From positions 2,812,001 through 2,876,000 of the forward strand of contig CM034389.1 in assembly GCA_019925095.2 (NCBI GenBank): a DNA stretch of 64,000 nt, written 5' to 3'. Below the pieces are notes generated by a model. That model saw only the letters and a list, made by a program, of their open reading frames with translations. It made no database searches and was not told the DNA's origin. This DNA comes from Dendrolimus kikuchii. Its lineage: Eukaryota > Arthropoda > Insecta > Lepidoptera > Lasiocampidae. The translations under genes and the position numbers were made by a program. Positions 32,461-43,292 of the stretch are shown one piece after another. Every line of letters starts with the position of its first letter. Position 1 is the first letter of the stretch.

Positions 32461-35400
32461 TCCTCCCCCCGGCGCAGATCCTCGAAGCCATCTCTTCTCG
32501 TCAGGACGATGAGCCTCCTTACTGGTCTCCTGAAGATGCCTCCCCGCGTTCGCACGTCCGCGCTCCGTATTATGTTGTCCGGTCCGCGATAAGTGCGCTC
32601 GATTTGACCCCGGGGCCATACGTTACGTGGCAACAGACCGTCCGCAATGATAACGACGTCTCCAACACGTATGCTTTCCTCACGTCGTCTTACGTCGTCC
32701 CTCGGTGCCAATGTAGGTAAGTACTCGCGTAGCCAACGAGTCCAGAACATGTCCGCTAAAGCTTGAGTGGCGATCCATGTCTTCCTGTCTGCTAACTCGT
32801 TCGTTCCCGTGATTGGCAAGCCCGTCGCCGACCCGATTAGAAAGTGGTTCGGGGTGAGCGCTTCGTCGTCTTCAGGGCTCACCGACACGTGAGTTAGCGG
32901 GCGCGAGTTTACGGTATGTTCTATTTCCGTGATGACAGTCGTAAGTGTTTCTTCTCTGGGAGCTTGTTCCGCCAATGTCGCGTGGAGTGCCGTCTTCACC
33001 GACCGAATTAACCGTTCCCAAGCTCCCCCCTGGTTCGGTGCGCCGGGATCGATGAAACGCCACGCTAAGTGTCTCCCTTTTACGTGATCTGGCATCTCTT
33101 CCTTCCATCTCGCGTACGCCGTTAGTAACTCTGTGTCCGCTCCATGGAAATTCGTTGCATTATCAGACCATATCACTTGAGGCCAGCCGCGTCGTGCTCC
33201 CATCCTTCTTAGGGCCATGATAGCAGAGTCTGTGCTAAGGCTTGCTATAAGTTCCATATGAATGGCACGAGTCACCATACATGTAAACAGCATTCCCCAT
33301 CGTTTTTCTTTGCGACGTCCTATGGTCACCCATATGGGGCCAAAACAGTCAATTCCGCAATTGGTAAAAGGCCGTGCGTAGGCAGCTAGACGGTCCTTTG
33401 GCAGGTTTCCTTTCACCGGTACTGTCGGCGCAGTCTTCTTCAAACGACAGACCGTACATTGCCGCAGGATGTTTCGCACCGTAGGTCGCACTCGTAGCAC
33501 CCAGTATTTTTGCCGGACGTTGTTTACGACATGTTCTCTCCCTATGTGATGATGCTGTTCATGTTCACCTCTTATAATCAGCCGAGTGAGGTGATGTGAC
33601 CCGTCTAAGATCGGTGGGTTGCCGGTAAGCTCGCGCAGGGTGGCCGCATTGATCCTGCCGTTTAGCTTTATTACCCCGTCCCCCCCGTATTCGGGGTCGA
33701 GCTTATAAAGCCGGCTGTCACGTGACACGCGTTCTCCTTTCTTCAAACGCTCGTAATCCTTCGGGAAGCTTTCCTGTTGCGCTTGACGAATGAGTAAACG
33801 TTCAGCTCTCTCTATGTGTCGCGTTTCCATAGTGCGAGTCCTTCGTCTGCACTTGTCGATAAAGGCGAGCGCGTAGGCGGTCGCTCGTAGCAATTTTCCG
33901 TATGACGAAAATCTTGTGACGTCAACGAGTGGCTTTTCATCGGTCGTGTAAGTTACCACGACCTCGTCATCTTCGGTTTCCGTCGGTTCTTCTTTCGGCC
34001 AATTCGTCGGGGGTCCATGGAGAAATTCCGGGCCTTTAAACCAGCGGTCGTCCGTTTTCATACTCGAGACGTTAATCCTGGTTGCGTCGTCGGCGACGTT
34101 GTAACTTGTCGGCACCCATCGCCATTGCTCAGACTCGGTTATTTCGCCGATTTCGCTCAGTCTGTGTGCAACGTATGGGGTATATCGTACCGAGTCGTTT
34201 CTTATCCAGTGAAGAACGGTCTTCGAGTCGCTCCAAAAGATGACGTCATAACGCTTGAAACTATGTTCCTTTTTTATTTCCGCCGCTAACCTGGCTCCTA
34301 TTAGCGCGGCTTGTAGCTCCATCCGCGGGATGCTTTGCGCCTTCATCGGGGCCACTTTCGCTTTTCCCGCGATTAAAGTGACGCCGACGTTCCCGTTGCG
34401 CTGCTCAAAGCGCCAGTAAGCCGCTGCTGCGTAGGCCTGTTCGCTGGCGTCCGTAAAGACGTGTAATTGTACGTTCACGACGTCTTTATTCCATCCATGG
34501 CATCTTCTTTTCATCTTGCGCTCGTTCCTGCGCAGACGGCGTGACGCCGCGTCGTAACTCGGCGGCGTAACGACTCCGTCTTGTTGCCATGGCAGTCTGC
34601 ATTCAATGAGACTATTCATTATTGTAGCAACCTGGGCAAACTCGTTCTGTGCCCATATTACATTCGCTGTTGTTTCCGTCACGGTAATCTTTCCTTCCCG
34701 GAATCTGAACGGGAATCCGTGTACGGCGCCTAGTAAGTCTGGCCCATCCAGTAACGCATCGTTCTTGCACACCCCGTTTGAACGGGCGGCTGCGTCAAAT
34801 ACCAGTCTCACTTTGTCAGGCTTATTCGGGTTCGTAACGGCGAAGTGAGGCATGTACCACATGCGTTGGTTTCCTTCGTGGCTTCGTTCGCAAGGCTCGG
34901 CGTATCCTTTTGCTAGTAGCCTGTTGACCTGGGCTGTGTATGCTTGTTTAAACTGCGGCGATTTGTACACTGTGCACTCGATCCCGCACAGACGACGCAC
35001 CGCTATGTCATAGCTCGGTGGCATGGTGACGTCATCGTTTCGCCAGGGCAGTCTAACTCCGAAGCGGCCGTTGATTTTCTTCACGGTTTCTGAAAATATC
35101 TTCAGCGCCCGTTGTTCTTCCGCTACAGGTTTCACCTTGTTCGATATACCGAGTGCGTCGATATCGAAATGAGACTTCACTATTTCGAATAATTCGTCCT
35201 TTTCCCGCGGCTCTTTATCTTGCCACGTTCGGACGTGTAATACTCTGCCGTTTCCCGTCTTCACTGCTTTCCCGGGAGTGATGCCGTGTACGGCCCACCC
35301 CATGAGTGTCAGGGAAGCGGCTGGTTGGCTCTTCTTTCCTGCCAACAGTTTTCTAGTCACGATCAGATGCCAGTTGTCAGCTCCAATCAATACGCGTGGT

Positions 35401-37448
35401 TTAGCGTTCATAAAACACACATCGTCTGTATGAAGCGTCTTCAAATGGTGTAACTGTCGTATGACTTCAGACTTAACGGAGTGAGTTCCCAGTGCGAGTT
35501 TCTTCACGGTGCGCGCCTTGATAGGATGGTAGTGCGGTTGCGCTCTTCCGCGCACCGCGACGCTCACCATCCTACTTTCCGCTTCCCGCTGGCTCGACGT
35601 GATGCCGTGAATGTTCAATGGCCTCCTCGGGCCATCTGCCCCTAGCATCCCGGCTATCTCCTCGTCGACGAGCGTGATCGTGGACCCTTCATCCAGCAGC
35701 GCGTACGTGCTCACTTCCTTTCCGTTAAGCCCCTTGACGGTAATCGGACACACCTTCAATAACACTCTTCTCTCGGTGTTAGAATTGTGTGCCGATGCCG
35801 TCATGACCGACTCCTCTCTGTCGGCCGGTTGACTGACCGACTCCGCTCGGTCGATCGGTCCACTGACGGCTCCAGTTTCCCTTCGTTGGTGTAGAAGTGC
35901 GTGATGCGGCTCGCGGCATTCATTAACACCGCACTTCCTCGCCTTACAACGGAACCGTCTGTGTTTACTTAGTAGGCACAAAAAACATATTCTCGTTTCC
36001 TTGGCCCACTCCCATCTGGCTGGCAACGACATCGAAGCCAGCTTGCCGCACTGCGTTGTCTGGTGCTCAGCTCCGCAACAGTAGCACACGATCTTGGCTT
36101 CCGTTGTAGCATACACACGGCGACGCTCGTTCATCCTCGGCGGCTTCACTTTATTTTCTTTAGTGACGTTTACACTCGTCGTAGGCAGTGATGACGTCAT
36201 GAAAGAATACTTCATTGCTCTGTCTGCTTCGCCCGTTAGAAATTTCGATAGTGTCATAATCTCCGGCTCGTCTCGGCTCGAGAATTCATCTGCAAAGTCG
36301 CACCATTTCGTTCGTAGATGCGGGCTGAGCTTCTCGACGACTTGTCGTGTCAACATAGGGTTAAGTAAATATCCCTTGTTGTCGACACACGAGATGACCG
36401 TCACTATATTCTGCAGTTTGGTGGCTAGGCTGTTGAGTTCGCTGGCAGACGAACCCGATCGTGGCAACTTCTTGATGTCTTCCAATGCGCGACTGATTAT
36501 GATCTCTGGACGTCCATAGCAGCGCTCCAGCGTCTTCATAATGATCGCAGGGTCCACGGCGGTATACAGCAGGGCTGTCACGCACTCCCTTGCTTCGCCT
36601 TTAAGGCAAGTGCGTAGACGGCCTAAGTTCTCCGCAGGTGAAAATCCGTGTAAGCTCGTCGACTCGCGCATTGCAGCTTTAAACGGTAGCCACTCTCCCG
36701 GGGCCCCGCTAAAGGTAGGCAGCTCCTGGCACTGTCGCGGTGTCGGCCTGTTGCGTGTCATGCGCTCCAGTACGTCTGCTAGACGGTCGATTCCACGATC
36801 CCTGGATCTGGTCGGCGTCGGCGATCTTGCGTTGCGCGGCGTTCTGAACGTCACACGAGCGGTCTGGTCGTTCGTTTCTGCAGACCGGTCCCGCGCCATT
36901 GGATACTCTTCCCTTGCTCTTCCCGCAGCGTCTAACGGTGGTCGCGGTCCGGCTCCTCTCGTTCCGGGCTCGGTCCTGTCGCCTGCGCTCGGCGACTCCC
37001 CCCGTATGCGGGTATTCTTCAACCACTCTGTTATATTTCTCTCTGTTTCCACCCCATCGTCTTCACACACGCTGTTCCCGTCTGTCTGCTCCTTGAGGGC
37101 GGCTATGTTCGCAGCGACCCTCTTCTTGATCAGCGACACTTGTAACCGGAGCTCCTCCCGACGGATTGCGGCGATTTGTTCTTCTGCTTCCAGTTCCACT
37201 TGCCTCACCAAAGTGGCGGCGCTGAGCTGCGAACGGTGTGATCGGACGGACGGTGATCGCGATTGGCGTTCAGTACGAATCGCGGTGTGTACTTGCGCGG
37301 TCGTCGTCTGTTGCATTCCGGGCGACGCGGGTCGCGATACGTTCGGCGCGGACGCGGACGCGGATATATGTACGGACGGCGACGCGGGGGGTTCTTGATA
37401 CGCTCTCTGCACTCTGTCTTCGGCGGTCTTGCTCCTGGTGTTCGGCAT
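32358..37448 (-). CDS. BEL/Pao gag-pol polyprotein, RT core missing
   Basis: A 1696-residue uninterrupted frame. Visible domains: coiled coil ~80-122; gag DUF1759-like ~241-390 (LPTFSGAPGEWLPFK); zinc-binding segments C455-C467 and C488-H520; aspartic protease with DEGS at 586-589; start of reverse transcriptase ~798-920 (GVRLPWRND, PPSYD); RNase H 996-1125 with D1000, E1044, D1074, D1121; integrase zinc site (H1285/86, H1301 region, C1331, C1334); integrase core D1367, D1429, E1478; DUF5641-like C-terminus ~1530-1650. In family members such a protein makes capsid, copies RNA to DNA and integrates it. Here the reverse-transcriptase palm is absent: no YxDD motif occurs anywhere, and around 920-975 the sequence jumps to a second RLPW...PPSYD block before RNase H. 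The frame stayed open, so the change was in frame or is recent. Activity without a helper is not expected. Confidence 0.92.
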   Translation of the reverse strand: MPNTRSKTAEDRVQRAYQEPPASPSVHISASASAPNVSRPASPGMQQTTTAQVHTAIRTERQSRSPSVRSHRSQLSAATLVRQVELEAEEQIAAIRREELRLQVSLIKKRVAANIAALKEQTDGNSVCEDDGVETERNITEWLKNTRIRGESPSAGDRTEPGTRGAGPRPPLDAAGRAREEYPMARDRSAETNDQTARVTFRTPRNARSPTPTRSRDRGIDRLADVLERMTRNRPTPRQCQELPTFSGAPGEWLPFKAAMRESTSLHGFSPAENLGRLRTCLKGEARECVTALLYTAVDPAIIMKTLERCYGRPEIIISRALEDIKKLPRSGSSASELNSLATKLQNIVTVISCVDNKGYLLNPMLTRQVVEKLSPHLRTKWCDFADEFSSRDEPEIMTLSKFLTGEADRAMKYSFMTSSLPTTSVNVTKENKVKPPRMNERRRVYATTEAKIVCYCCGAEHQTTQCGKLASMSLPARWEWAKETRICFLCLLSKHRRFRCKARKCGVNECREPHHALLHQRRETGAVSGPIDRAESVSQPADREESVMTASAHNSNTERRVLLKVCPITVKGLNGKEVSTYALLDEGSTITLVDEEIAGMLGADGPRRPLNIHGITSSQREAESRMVSVAVRGRAQPHYHPIKARTVKKLALGTHSVKSEVIRQLHHLKTLHTDDVCFMNAKPRVLIGADNWHLIVTRKLLAGKKSQPAASLTLMGWAVHGITPGKAVKTGNGRVLHVRTWQDKEPREKDELFEIVKSHFDIDALGISNKVKPVAEEQRALKIFSETVKKINGRFGVRLPWRNDDVTMPPSYDIAVRRLCGIECTVYKSPQFKQAYTAQVNRLLAKGYAEPCERSHEGNQRMWYMPHFAVTNPNKPDKVRLVFDAAARSNGVCKNDALLDGPDLLGAVHGFPFRFREGKITVTETTANVIWAQNEFAQVATIMNSLIECRLPWQQDGVVTPPSYDAASRRLRRNERKMKRRCHGWNKDVVNVQLHVFTDASEQAYAAAAYWRFEQRNGNVGVTLIAGKAKVAPMKAQSIPRMELQAALIGARLAAEIKKEHSFKRYDVIFWSDSKTVLHWIRNDSVRYTPYVAHRLSEIGEITESEQWRWVPTSYNVADDATRINVSSMKTDDRWFKGPEFLHGPPTNWPKEEPTETEDDEVVVTYTTDEKPLVDVTRFSSYGKLLRATAYALAFIDKCRRRTRTMETRHIERAERLLIRQAQQESFPKDYERLKKGERVSRDSRLYKLDPEYGGDGVIKLNGRINAATLRELTGNPPILDGSHHLTRLIIRGEHEQHHHIGREHVVNNVRQKYWVLRVRPTVRNILRQCTVCRLKKTAPTVPVKGNLPKDRLAAYARPFTNCGIDCFGPIWVTIGRRKEKRWGMLFTCMVTRAIHMELIASLSTDSAIMALRRMGARRGWPQVIWSDNATNFHGADTELLTAYARWKEEMPDHVKGRHLAWRFIDPGAPNQGGAWERLIRSVKTALHATLAEQAPREETLTTVITEIEHTVNSRPLTHVSVSPEDDEALTPNHFLIGSATGLPITGTNELADRKTWIATQALADMFWTRWLREYLPTLAPRDDVRRREESIRVGDVVIIADGLLPRNVWPRGQIERTYRGPDNIIRSADVRTRGGIFRRPVRRLIVLTRRDGFEDLRRGEDVADREHPPDPPAGAHLHSAPRIPPTPIASAISN
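32461..32471 (-). promoter_or_regulatory. polypurine tract
   Basis: The minus strand reads GGGGGGAGGA directly before the LTR start TGTTGCGG; this is the expected plus-strand DNA primer site. It is also coding (R-R-G-E-D). Confidence 0.75.
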
Positions 37449-37717
37449 CTTCGGTCCTTGCCTTAGCCTAACACGTATGACCGACTACCCTGACCAGTGT
37501 GTATATATGTGTGTGTATAACCGACGATCCTAATTTACTACACTAAACACTAAACACTGAGACCTTTGACCGACCTAACTGGAAACAGCGCACCGTCTAT
37601 GACTTTGTGAACTGGCCGTTTGGCACCGTTAGGTGGACAGTCACTCGGTCACGGTACGAAGTAACGTTATTCTTTCTTCCGGTCTTGATCCTGCAGACGC
37701 GTAGCCTCGGCGTCCGG

Positions 37718-37783
37718 GGCAGGAACTCTTGGTCTCCTGGTACGTAGTCCGGCAGGAACTCTTGGTCTCCTAGTACGTAGTCC
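37718..37783. repeat. 33-bp tandem repeat in BEL leader
   Basis: Two adjacent 33-bp copies containing AACTCTTGGTCTCCT and ACGTAGTCC, one base different. In the untranslated leader between primer site and gag start. Confidence 0.8.
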
Positions 37784-37924
37784 GGGCTGCCCACGATGAT
37801 CTTCTATAATAATCTTCTTTCTTCTTTAGGGTGCCGCTACGAGACCGTATAGAGTTGGTCTTTCTTCTTTCTTGAGGTTTCGATGGAGCAAAAGACACTG
37901 CTCGTTTCTTCTTTGCGATTCTTC

Positions 37925-37944
37925 TATCCGGCGGCGAAGTACCA
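37925..37944 (-). promoter_or_regulatory. putative primer-binding site
   Basis: The minus strand reads TGGTACTTCGCCGCCGGATA starting 6 nt after the 5' LTR end (GTTTTT spacer). It begins TGG, as required to pair with a tRNA CCA end. I could not identify the tRNA. Confidence 0.55.
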
Positions 37945-37950
37945 AAAAAC

Positions 37951-38194
37951 TATTGGTGGCAGTTGCACCTCGGGTTGTAAATGAAAATTCGACGTAATAA
38001 TGGACTGTATGATTATTATTTATAAATACATTATACATTTAAAGAGTATAACAAAGAGAGTACAATATAGCTGAGTGGCTGAATTGATAATTTTTCTTGA
38101 AGTGGTAGTATCAGCAGTATGATCATTTTCAGTTTTTTCGGCCTCCTATACCCGCATTCTGTCCGACGCCTAGTTGCTAATCGCGCTAGCTATG
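37951..38194 (-). repeat. 5' LTR of the BEL/Pao element, truncated
   Basis: Retains the segment from CATAGCTAGC to CCACCAATA on the minus strand; the first ~80 bp are lost at 38194, where LINE-C sequence begins. Confidence 0.87.
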
Positions 38195-38336
38195 TTTACA
38201 GCATCAACACGTTGCGAAGCGGTGTACATAGAATAGGAAGTAAAAAATTATATTTTAACTTACATGTATGACCTTCAAAAAGTGTTCTCCAGTGGAACTT
38301 ATTTTGAATAAAAACTTTTGAATTTGAATTTGAATG
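38195..38336 (+). mobile_element. LINE-C 3' end fragment
   Basis: CACGTTGCGAAGCGGTGTAC through AAAACTTTTGAATTTGAATT, the same 3' UTR as 13453-13750 and 57400-57484, with TTGAAT tail repeats. It abuts the truncated LTR directly. Confidence 0.7.
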
Positions 38337-38730
38337 TCCTCTCCCCTATTATACTCTTACAACATAAGAGAAGTTACAAGGATCGAACTCGACCATGCGA
38401 TATAGAATCGCTGTTTTATAATAAATTCACGTAGTATAATGGAAACACACCCAGACTCACTCTTTCCTAAGCGGGAAACGAGGTTTAATTATTGCGACGC
38501 AGATGCCGCTTAATTCCGTTTTACACCGATATTGTGACTAGTTCAACCCCACGCGTGTGTAGATGCGAGAAAATTTACTTTGAAGATAAAATAATATTAA
38601 TTAATATGCTCGGTTGCTCAGCCGTTACTACGATCGCATAGATTACTAACTTCCGACGCATTGACGTTTAATCTATTAAATGTTTGGGTCTCAACTACCA
38701 TGCCATGGGAACACTCCGAATATTGCCATC
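38337..38730. other. intergenic, no gene seen
   Basis: No supportable feature. Confidence 0.5.
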
Positions 38731-38735
38731 GGTTA

Positions 38736-39022
38736 TGTTGCGGACAAAGAGTAACCCCCTGATCCGCCCGCCGGAGCACACCTACTCTGCGCGCTCTGCA
38801 TACCGCCGACGTTCATAGCTCGCACAATTAGCAGCTAGGCGTCTGACGAAACGCGGGATATAGAAGCGGCCTTGGAGCCCGGAAGCTCTCACTTACCACT
38901 CTTAAACCACTCTCTCGCACAATTACTTGATCATTCCTATACGTACTTCTTTTATGTATAATTTAATTTATGTAAGTAGTTTAATAATAATTCATTTTTA
39001 AAGGAAGCAACTTCCACCAATA
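38736..39022 (+). mobile_element. solo LTR of the BEL/Pao family
   Basis: TGTTGCGGAC...CCACCAATA, 287 bp, with perfect 5-bp duplication GGTTA (38731-38735, 39023-39027). It is more diverged than the LTR at 11346, and its coding tail is interrupted by a stop after VADKE. It lies on the opposite strand from the nearby BEL element. Confidence 0.88.
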
Positions 39023-39027
39023 GGTTA

Positions 39028-40897
39028 TGTTTCACGTGAAAAAACTATAATGAAGTATATCCCTGAAAATCAAGGTTTTCAAATTAAACTTCTTTGGAAT
39101 CGTTGTGATTTGAAACTCCATGAAACGAGAAAGCGACACCAAAAAGAGATAAACACAAATCTGTAAGACTAAACCTGCGAGAGAATGAGATACGAATTTA
39201 CATTGTAAAGCACAGATTGTAAAGGCAATAAGACCGATGATTAAACATAGGTCCAATTTGGACCGAAAGAAAGTGACAATATTTTTTAGACTAAAACAGT
39301 GAAAGAGTGAAAGTTATACTTAAGAAGTTTATTTCGAATATGTTGACGGATGAAGGCTAAAGGAATTATATGTATATTAACAAAGTTAGAGAAGAATTAT
39401 CTGTGAGTATATTGTCTGAAGTTTCGTGTGAACACTGCACACACAATTTTTTTTTTCAATGTATTCGTTTTTTAAATATTTTTAAGTATATAGAATGGAG
39501 TAGAAAGGAACAGAATGAAGCGGAATAGAGTAGGATGGAAAAGAAAAGAATAGAATATACTTTATTGTATAAAAATGCTACATAGAATTCAGAACATCAA
39601 TATTCAAGTACAACCGATGGTCCTACCTGGTGGTGCGGGTGACAAAGGTAGAATTTGTTGGTGATGGAAGGAGGCAAAATCCACAGCCGGGTAGAATAAG
39701 TGGCACTCACATGCGGATCCCCAATCCTCGTCGTAAAGCACGTCTTCTTGGGGTTACGTATATTCACACCAACAACAGGAGCGAGTTTAAGGTAACATCG
39801 TTCTATGCAAATCAATTATGCGCGTGCGGTGCTTGCGGGGCCGTCGACGCACTAGGCCGCCCGCCGGCACGAGTCGTGGTCAGCCGACAGGTGGCACCGC
39901 CTGTCTCTATCCAGCGTGCGGATTTGCGGAAAGGAGGGGAAAGGTAGGTAATATAAGGCGCCTAACCCCTACCCATGGTGATTTATTCCAAAAAACCTAT
40001 GGGTGGAGTATGTATTGCATGGACAACAAAAGTCGCTAATTGCTAAACTAGTATGGGAGTAATACATAACGCACACATATACACACACTTTCATACACAA
40101 ACTCATCCATATATCATATATATATTATTATATTTATTATACATTATTCATATACATAATTACAATTATATAGTGTATGTAAGTTCATCAATATTAAATA
40201 TAAGTATATATCGACACGACCCAACCTTATGATCAAATATCGTTGGTCGTAAGGTATCATCGGTCGTGTCGTATAAAGGGGGCAACAACCTCTGCTCGCG
40301 CATGCGCAGATCAACTGCGCTGGCGCACTAGCGCCGCGAGGGTCTCACCCGTAAAACTTAATACTACAATGAAGTTGGCAGTTCCTTGCGAGATGACAGT
40401 TGAAAAAACAACATCCACCGAACATACACTTTGAAACTTTACGCATTTTCAAATGTTAACGAGTATTATTTTGTTATGAATCGTGCAATATTGTAATTAA
40501 GATAATACAATGGTGGTTGTGTATTGTTGTTTCCTTTATTGTCTGACGGCGCGCAAATAAATGTGAGGTGGGTACGTAAACAACATCTATATCCCCCACA
40601 CTAGCACTGGTATAATAACTTAGTTTATAAATTAGTAAATAGTAATACCGATAAGTAAATAATATTCACTTCAAAAGTTGGACAGCCAGAAGAGGAACAT
40701 GATGATTTCACAACGATTTCTTTTTTGCCAATAAATTAACGTAACCCTAAAAATTATTACGAGCAATAATCACTACTTTCATTTAATGAAACGAATGAAA
40801 AGAATGCAACGCATGAAAAGAATGAATGAATTAAGGAATGTAATGAATAAAACAGCTGAAACGAATGTATACTAATGTAAACGCGAAAATTTGGATG
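39028..40897. other. intergenic, no gene seen
   Basis: 39780-39950 is GC-rich and open in two frames without domain support. An imperfect inverted repeat (CGACACGACC at 40212, GGTCGTGTCG at 40262) precedes TATAAAG at 40272. Dinucleotide-rich AT at 40080-40210. Confidence 0.4.
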
Positions 40898-41207
40898 TTT
40901 TTTATTTTTTTATTGCAGGAGTTCAGCAGACAGGCAGACGGCCCGCTTGATGGAATGCGGTTACCATCACCTATGGACATTTGCAAGAACACCAAAGGTG
41001 CTACAAATGCGATGCTGCTCTCTTAAGAGAGGGAGCCTGGAACCTGGTCACTGATGCCGGAACACAACTCAAGGTTGTTATGGCGACATACTTTAGACCA
41101 GGGGTCGGACAAATGCCCTACCACCTGACTGTGGGTTGTTTTGTCGCCTCTTACGATAGGCCGCCGGCCGCAGGAAATTGTATTCTTTCTCCGTTCCTGC
41201 ACGGATA
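40898..41207 (-). mobile_element. SINE-A copy
   Basis: Full-length apart from a short internal deletion in the GGTGGTAGCCATCC region. Confidence 0.75.
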
Positions 41208-42010
41208 AATATGTTTGTTACTTAATCACGGTAGAACCGCTGAGTGGATCTGGATAATGGATAATTTGGCACGGAGGTATTATAGTCTAGAATATTCTCT
41301 GGCATGTAGAGGAACACTCACAAAGCTAATAGATGGCACTGTGCAATAATTAAAGATGCAAACCATTCCCGACACGGATAAAGAATATATACAAATTTTC
41401 AACAAAACCCTGAGAGGAATCAGCCTGGCATAACAGACGCAGACAAAACAGAGGCCGGAGAGCTCCCGGCTCGGATTCTCTCAGACAAAGATAAGACCCA
41501 CCACCAATCACACCACACCCACTCATTACTCCACTCACTCACTACAGACATAGTAGCCATACATGATTAGCCTAGGCGTGTTACTGGAGAGTTTCTTCCG
41601 CCGCTTCTTCTCCTCCAGCCATAACACGTTGCGAAGCGGTAGTAAAGATAGACTAGTATCGACTCCGCCAACGGAGTCCATAACGAGTCCCCATTAAAAC
41701 ACTTCAGCCTGTTGGCTTAGCTCGTTCAGCCTCTCACGGCTTAATCCTATAGAGTGAATCCCCCGCAGCGGTCGAGCCGAGGTCGAACCACACAGGAGGT
41801 GCCTCCTCGAGCGAGCTGCTTCCGGGCTGAACGCCTCCGCTCCCACGGGGTCGGGAAGCCCCCAAAGTCCGGTATCGCTGAAACAGCCATCTGCGGCTAT
41901 TCAACTAGATCCTGCTCAAGGCAGGTTTTCAAATTGGAGAAGTATATTAACAATCTGCCCGTAAAACCTCAAGTCAAAATTTTGTTGCCATTCGTTTTTC
42001 CACTTGTCCG
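41208..42010. other. intergenic with LINE-C fragment
   Basis: 41588-41645 matches LINE-C 3' UTR (GAGAGTTTCTTCCGCCGCTT, CACGTTGCGAAGCGGTAG), then diverges. A GC-richer stretch to 41930 was not recognised. Confidence 0.45.
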
Positions 42011-42314
42011 TTGAAATTTCATTTCTACTATGTGTCCCAGCAAACACTTCGATTCTTCGCAGGTTTACTACAAATTATAATTTGGTTAGGTTATGTACAT
42101 TTTAATGAACGCATTTTTTATTTAAACATATTTTATTTTATCAATCAAAAAATCTGAATTCGATCCGGAACCAACAAACGCTCCCATAGTCTACTCTAAA
42201 ATTATGCCGCCTCTCACCACGTCTAGTCTAAATTTATGCCGGTCTTCCACGCCGCCGTAACGCTTTTTCGTGACAGAAAAATCCTAAGACGTTTATATAG
42301 AAGTTTCACTTCAA
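42011..42314 (+). repeat. repeat-E copy with Helitron empty site
   Basis: Matches 50895-51408 in inverse orientation. Ends TTGAAATTTCATTTCT and AAGTTTCACTTCAA are weakly inverted. Similarity extends about 12-30 bp beyond the left end (CCACTTGTCCG), so the left limit is uncertain. At 42189/42190 it has no insertion where its relative holds a Helitron. Confidence 0.7.
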
Positions 42315-43009
42315 AAAAAGGCCTGAGAGGCACAAGACGGAAGCTTCCGCTTTGAAACGGATGAACATTCCACCTGGCTCCTCCACCCAGCGTACGATTT
42401 ATCCTGGAAAAATGTACGTCTCCTAAGGTAACAACATTAACGCGAGTGAAGCCGCGGCCAAAACGATAGTGAATAAATAATGGAATGAAATGATTGAAAC
42501 ATACGAATACAACTCTTTATTGTTCAAAGTTTTTGGATATTTTGATTTAATATAAGAATTTGATTATTATTTGAAATAAAAATTCTTCTTTGATATCTAC
42601 ATTATTACTTTAATAATAAAAGTCAAGTTTTAATAAAACTCGTTTGTAACATAACTTGAGTTTAACAAAGTATAAAAATATAACGCTTATGAGTTTCTCT
42701 AAGTGGTTTTTTTTTGTATCGCATCAAAGAACAGGGACGCTGTATGAAAAACGTCGACAATCCCGCAAAAGCGTGTTTCCTGGAATTTCCTGTTAAAATA
42801 TCACGTTCACTACTGATGTTTTTTAGATTTATTACCGGCATTGCTAGCGAAATTTGGTTCACTGAACATGAGGACGTATTTGTTTGTGAATGGTAGAGCG
42901 GACACATGTTACAAATTAATACAACCATTTTACACGTAAAAATATCACTTAACTTTTAAAATATAATACAAATAATTGTATTTACTGTGATTTTATTTAT
43001 TGTGTAAAT
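42315..43009. other. intergenic, no gene seen
   Basis: Overlapping frames at 42662-42928 on both strands have no domain support. Confidence 0.5.
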
Positions 43010-43284
43010 AATGCATGATGAAAGAATGACTAAACAGATATACAATGCAAAAGTGGATGGATGCAGAAGTCGTGGAAGGCCACGACACACCTTCCATGAT
43101 CAAATTGATCGTGTACTAGCAGAAGGTGATGTCAGGAGCTTTAAGAACAGGAGCGTGCATCACAAGAGCTATGAATGTCAAAGAAGCAAGTGAGGTGTGT
43201 AAGAATAAGCCTGAATGGCGCTCTGTTGTACGTGCCTACCCCGCAAGGGAACTGGCGTGATGTTATGTATGTATGTATGTATCC
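43010..43284 (+). mobile_element. LINE-B 3' fragment beside the array
   Basis: MHDERMTKQIYNAKVDGCRS to YPARELA-type tail, with a frameshift after DVRSFKNR, ending (ATGT)n at the edge of the first SINE-A of the array. The target duplication was not found. Confidence 0.75.
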
Positions 43285-43292
43285 GTGCTGCT

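Larger units (their letters stand above)
32144..38194 (-). mobile_element. BEL/Pao LTR retrotransposon
   Basis: The element runs right to left. 5' LTR remainder 37951-38194, leader of about 500 nt, one long gag-pol frame, polypurine tract and 3' LTR 32144-32460. By comparison with the solo LTRs (TGTTGCGG...CCACCAATA), the 5' LTR lacks about its first 80 bp, replaced by LINE-C sequence, and the 3' LTR lacks its last ~5 bp. Because both outer ends are damaged no target duplication can be read. Gag-pol domain order with a BEL-type protease and RNase H before integrase assigns the superfamily. Confidence 0.93.

Noticed and set aside
32358..37471. Shorter plus-strand frames such as 36541-37398 (285 codons)
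   Set aside because: Shadows of the long minus-strand BEL polyprotein frame.
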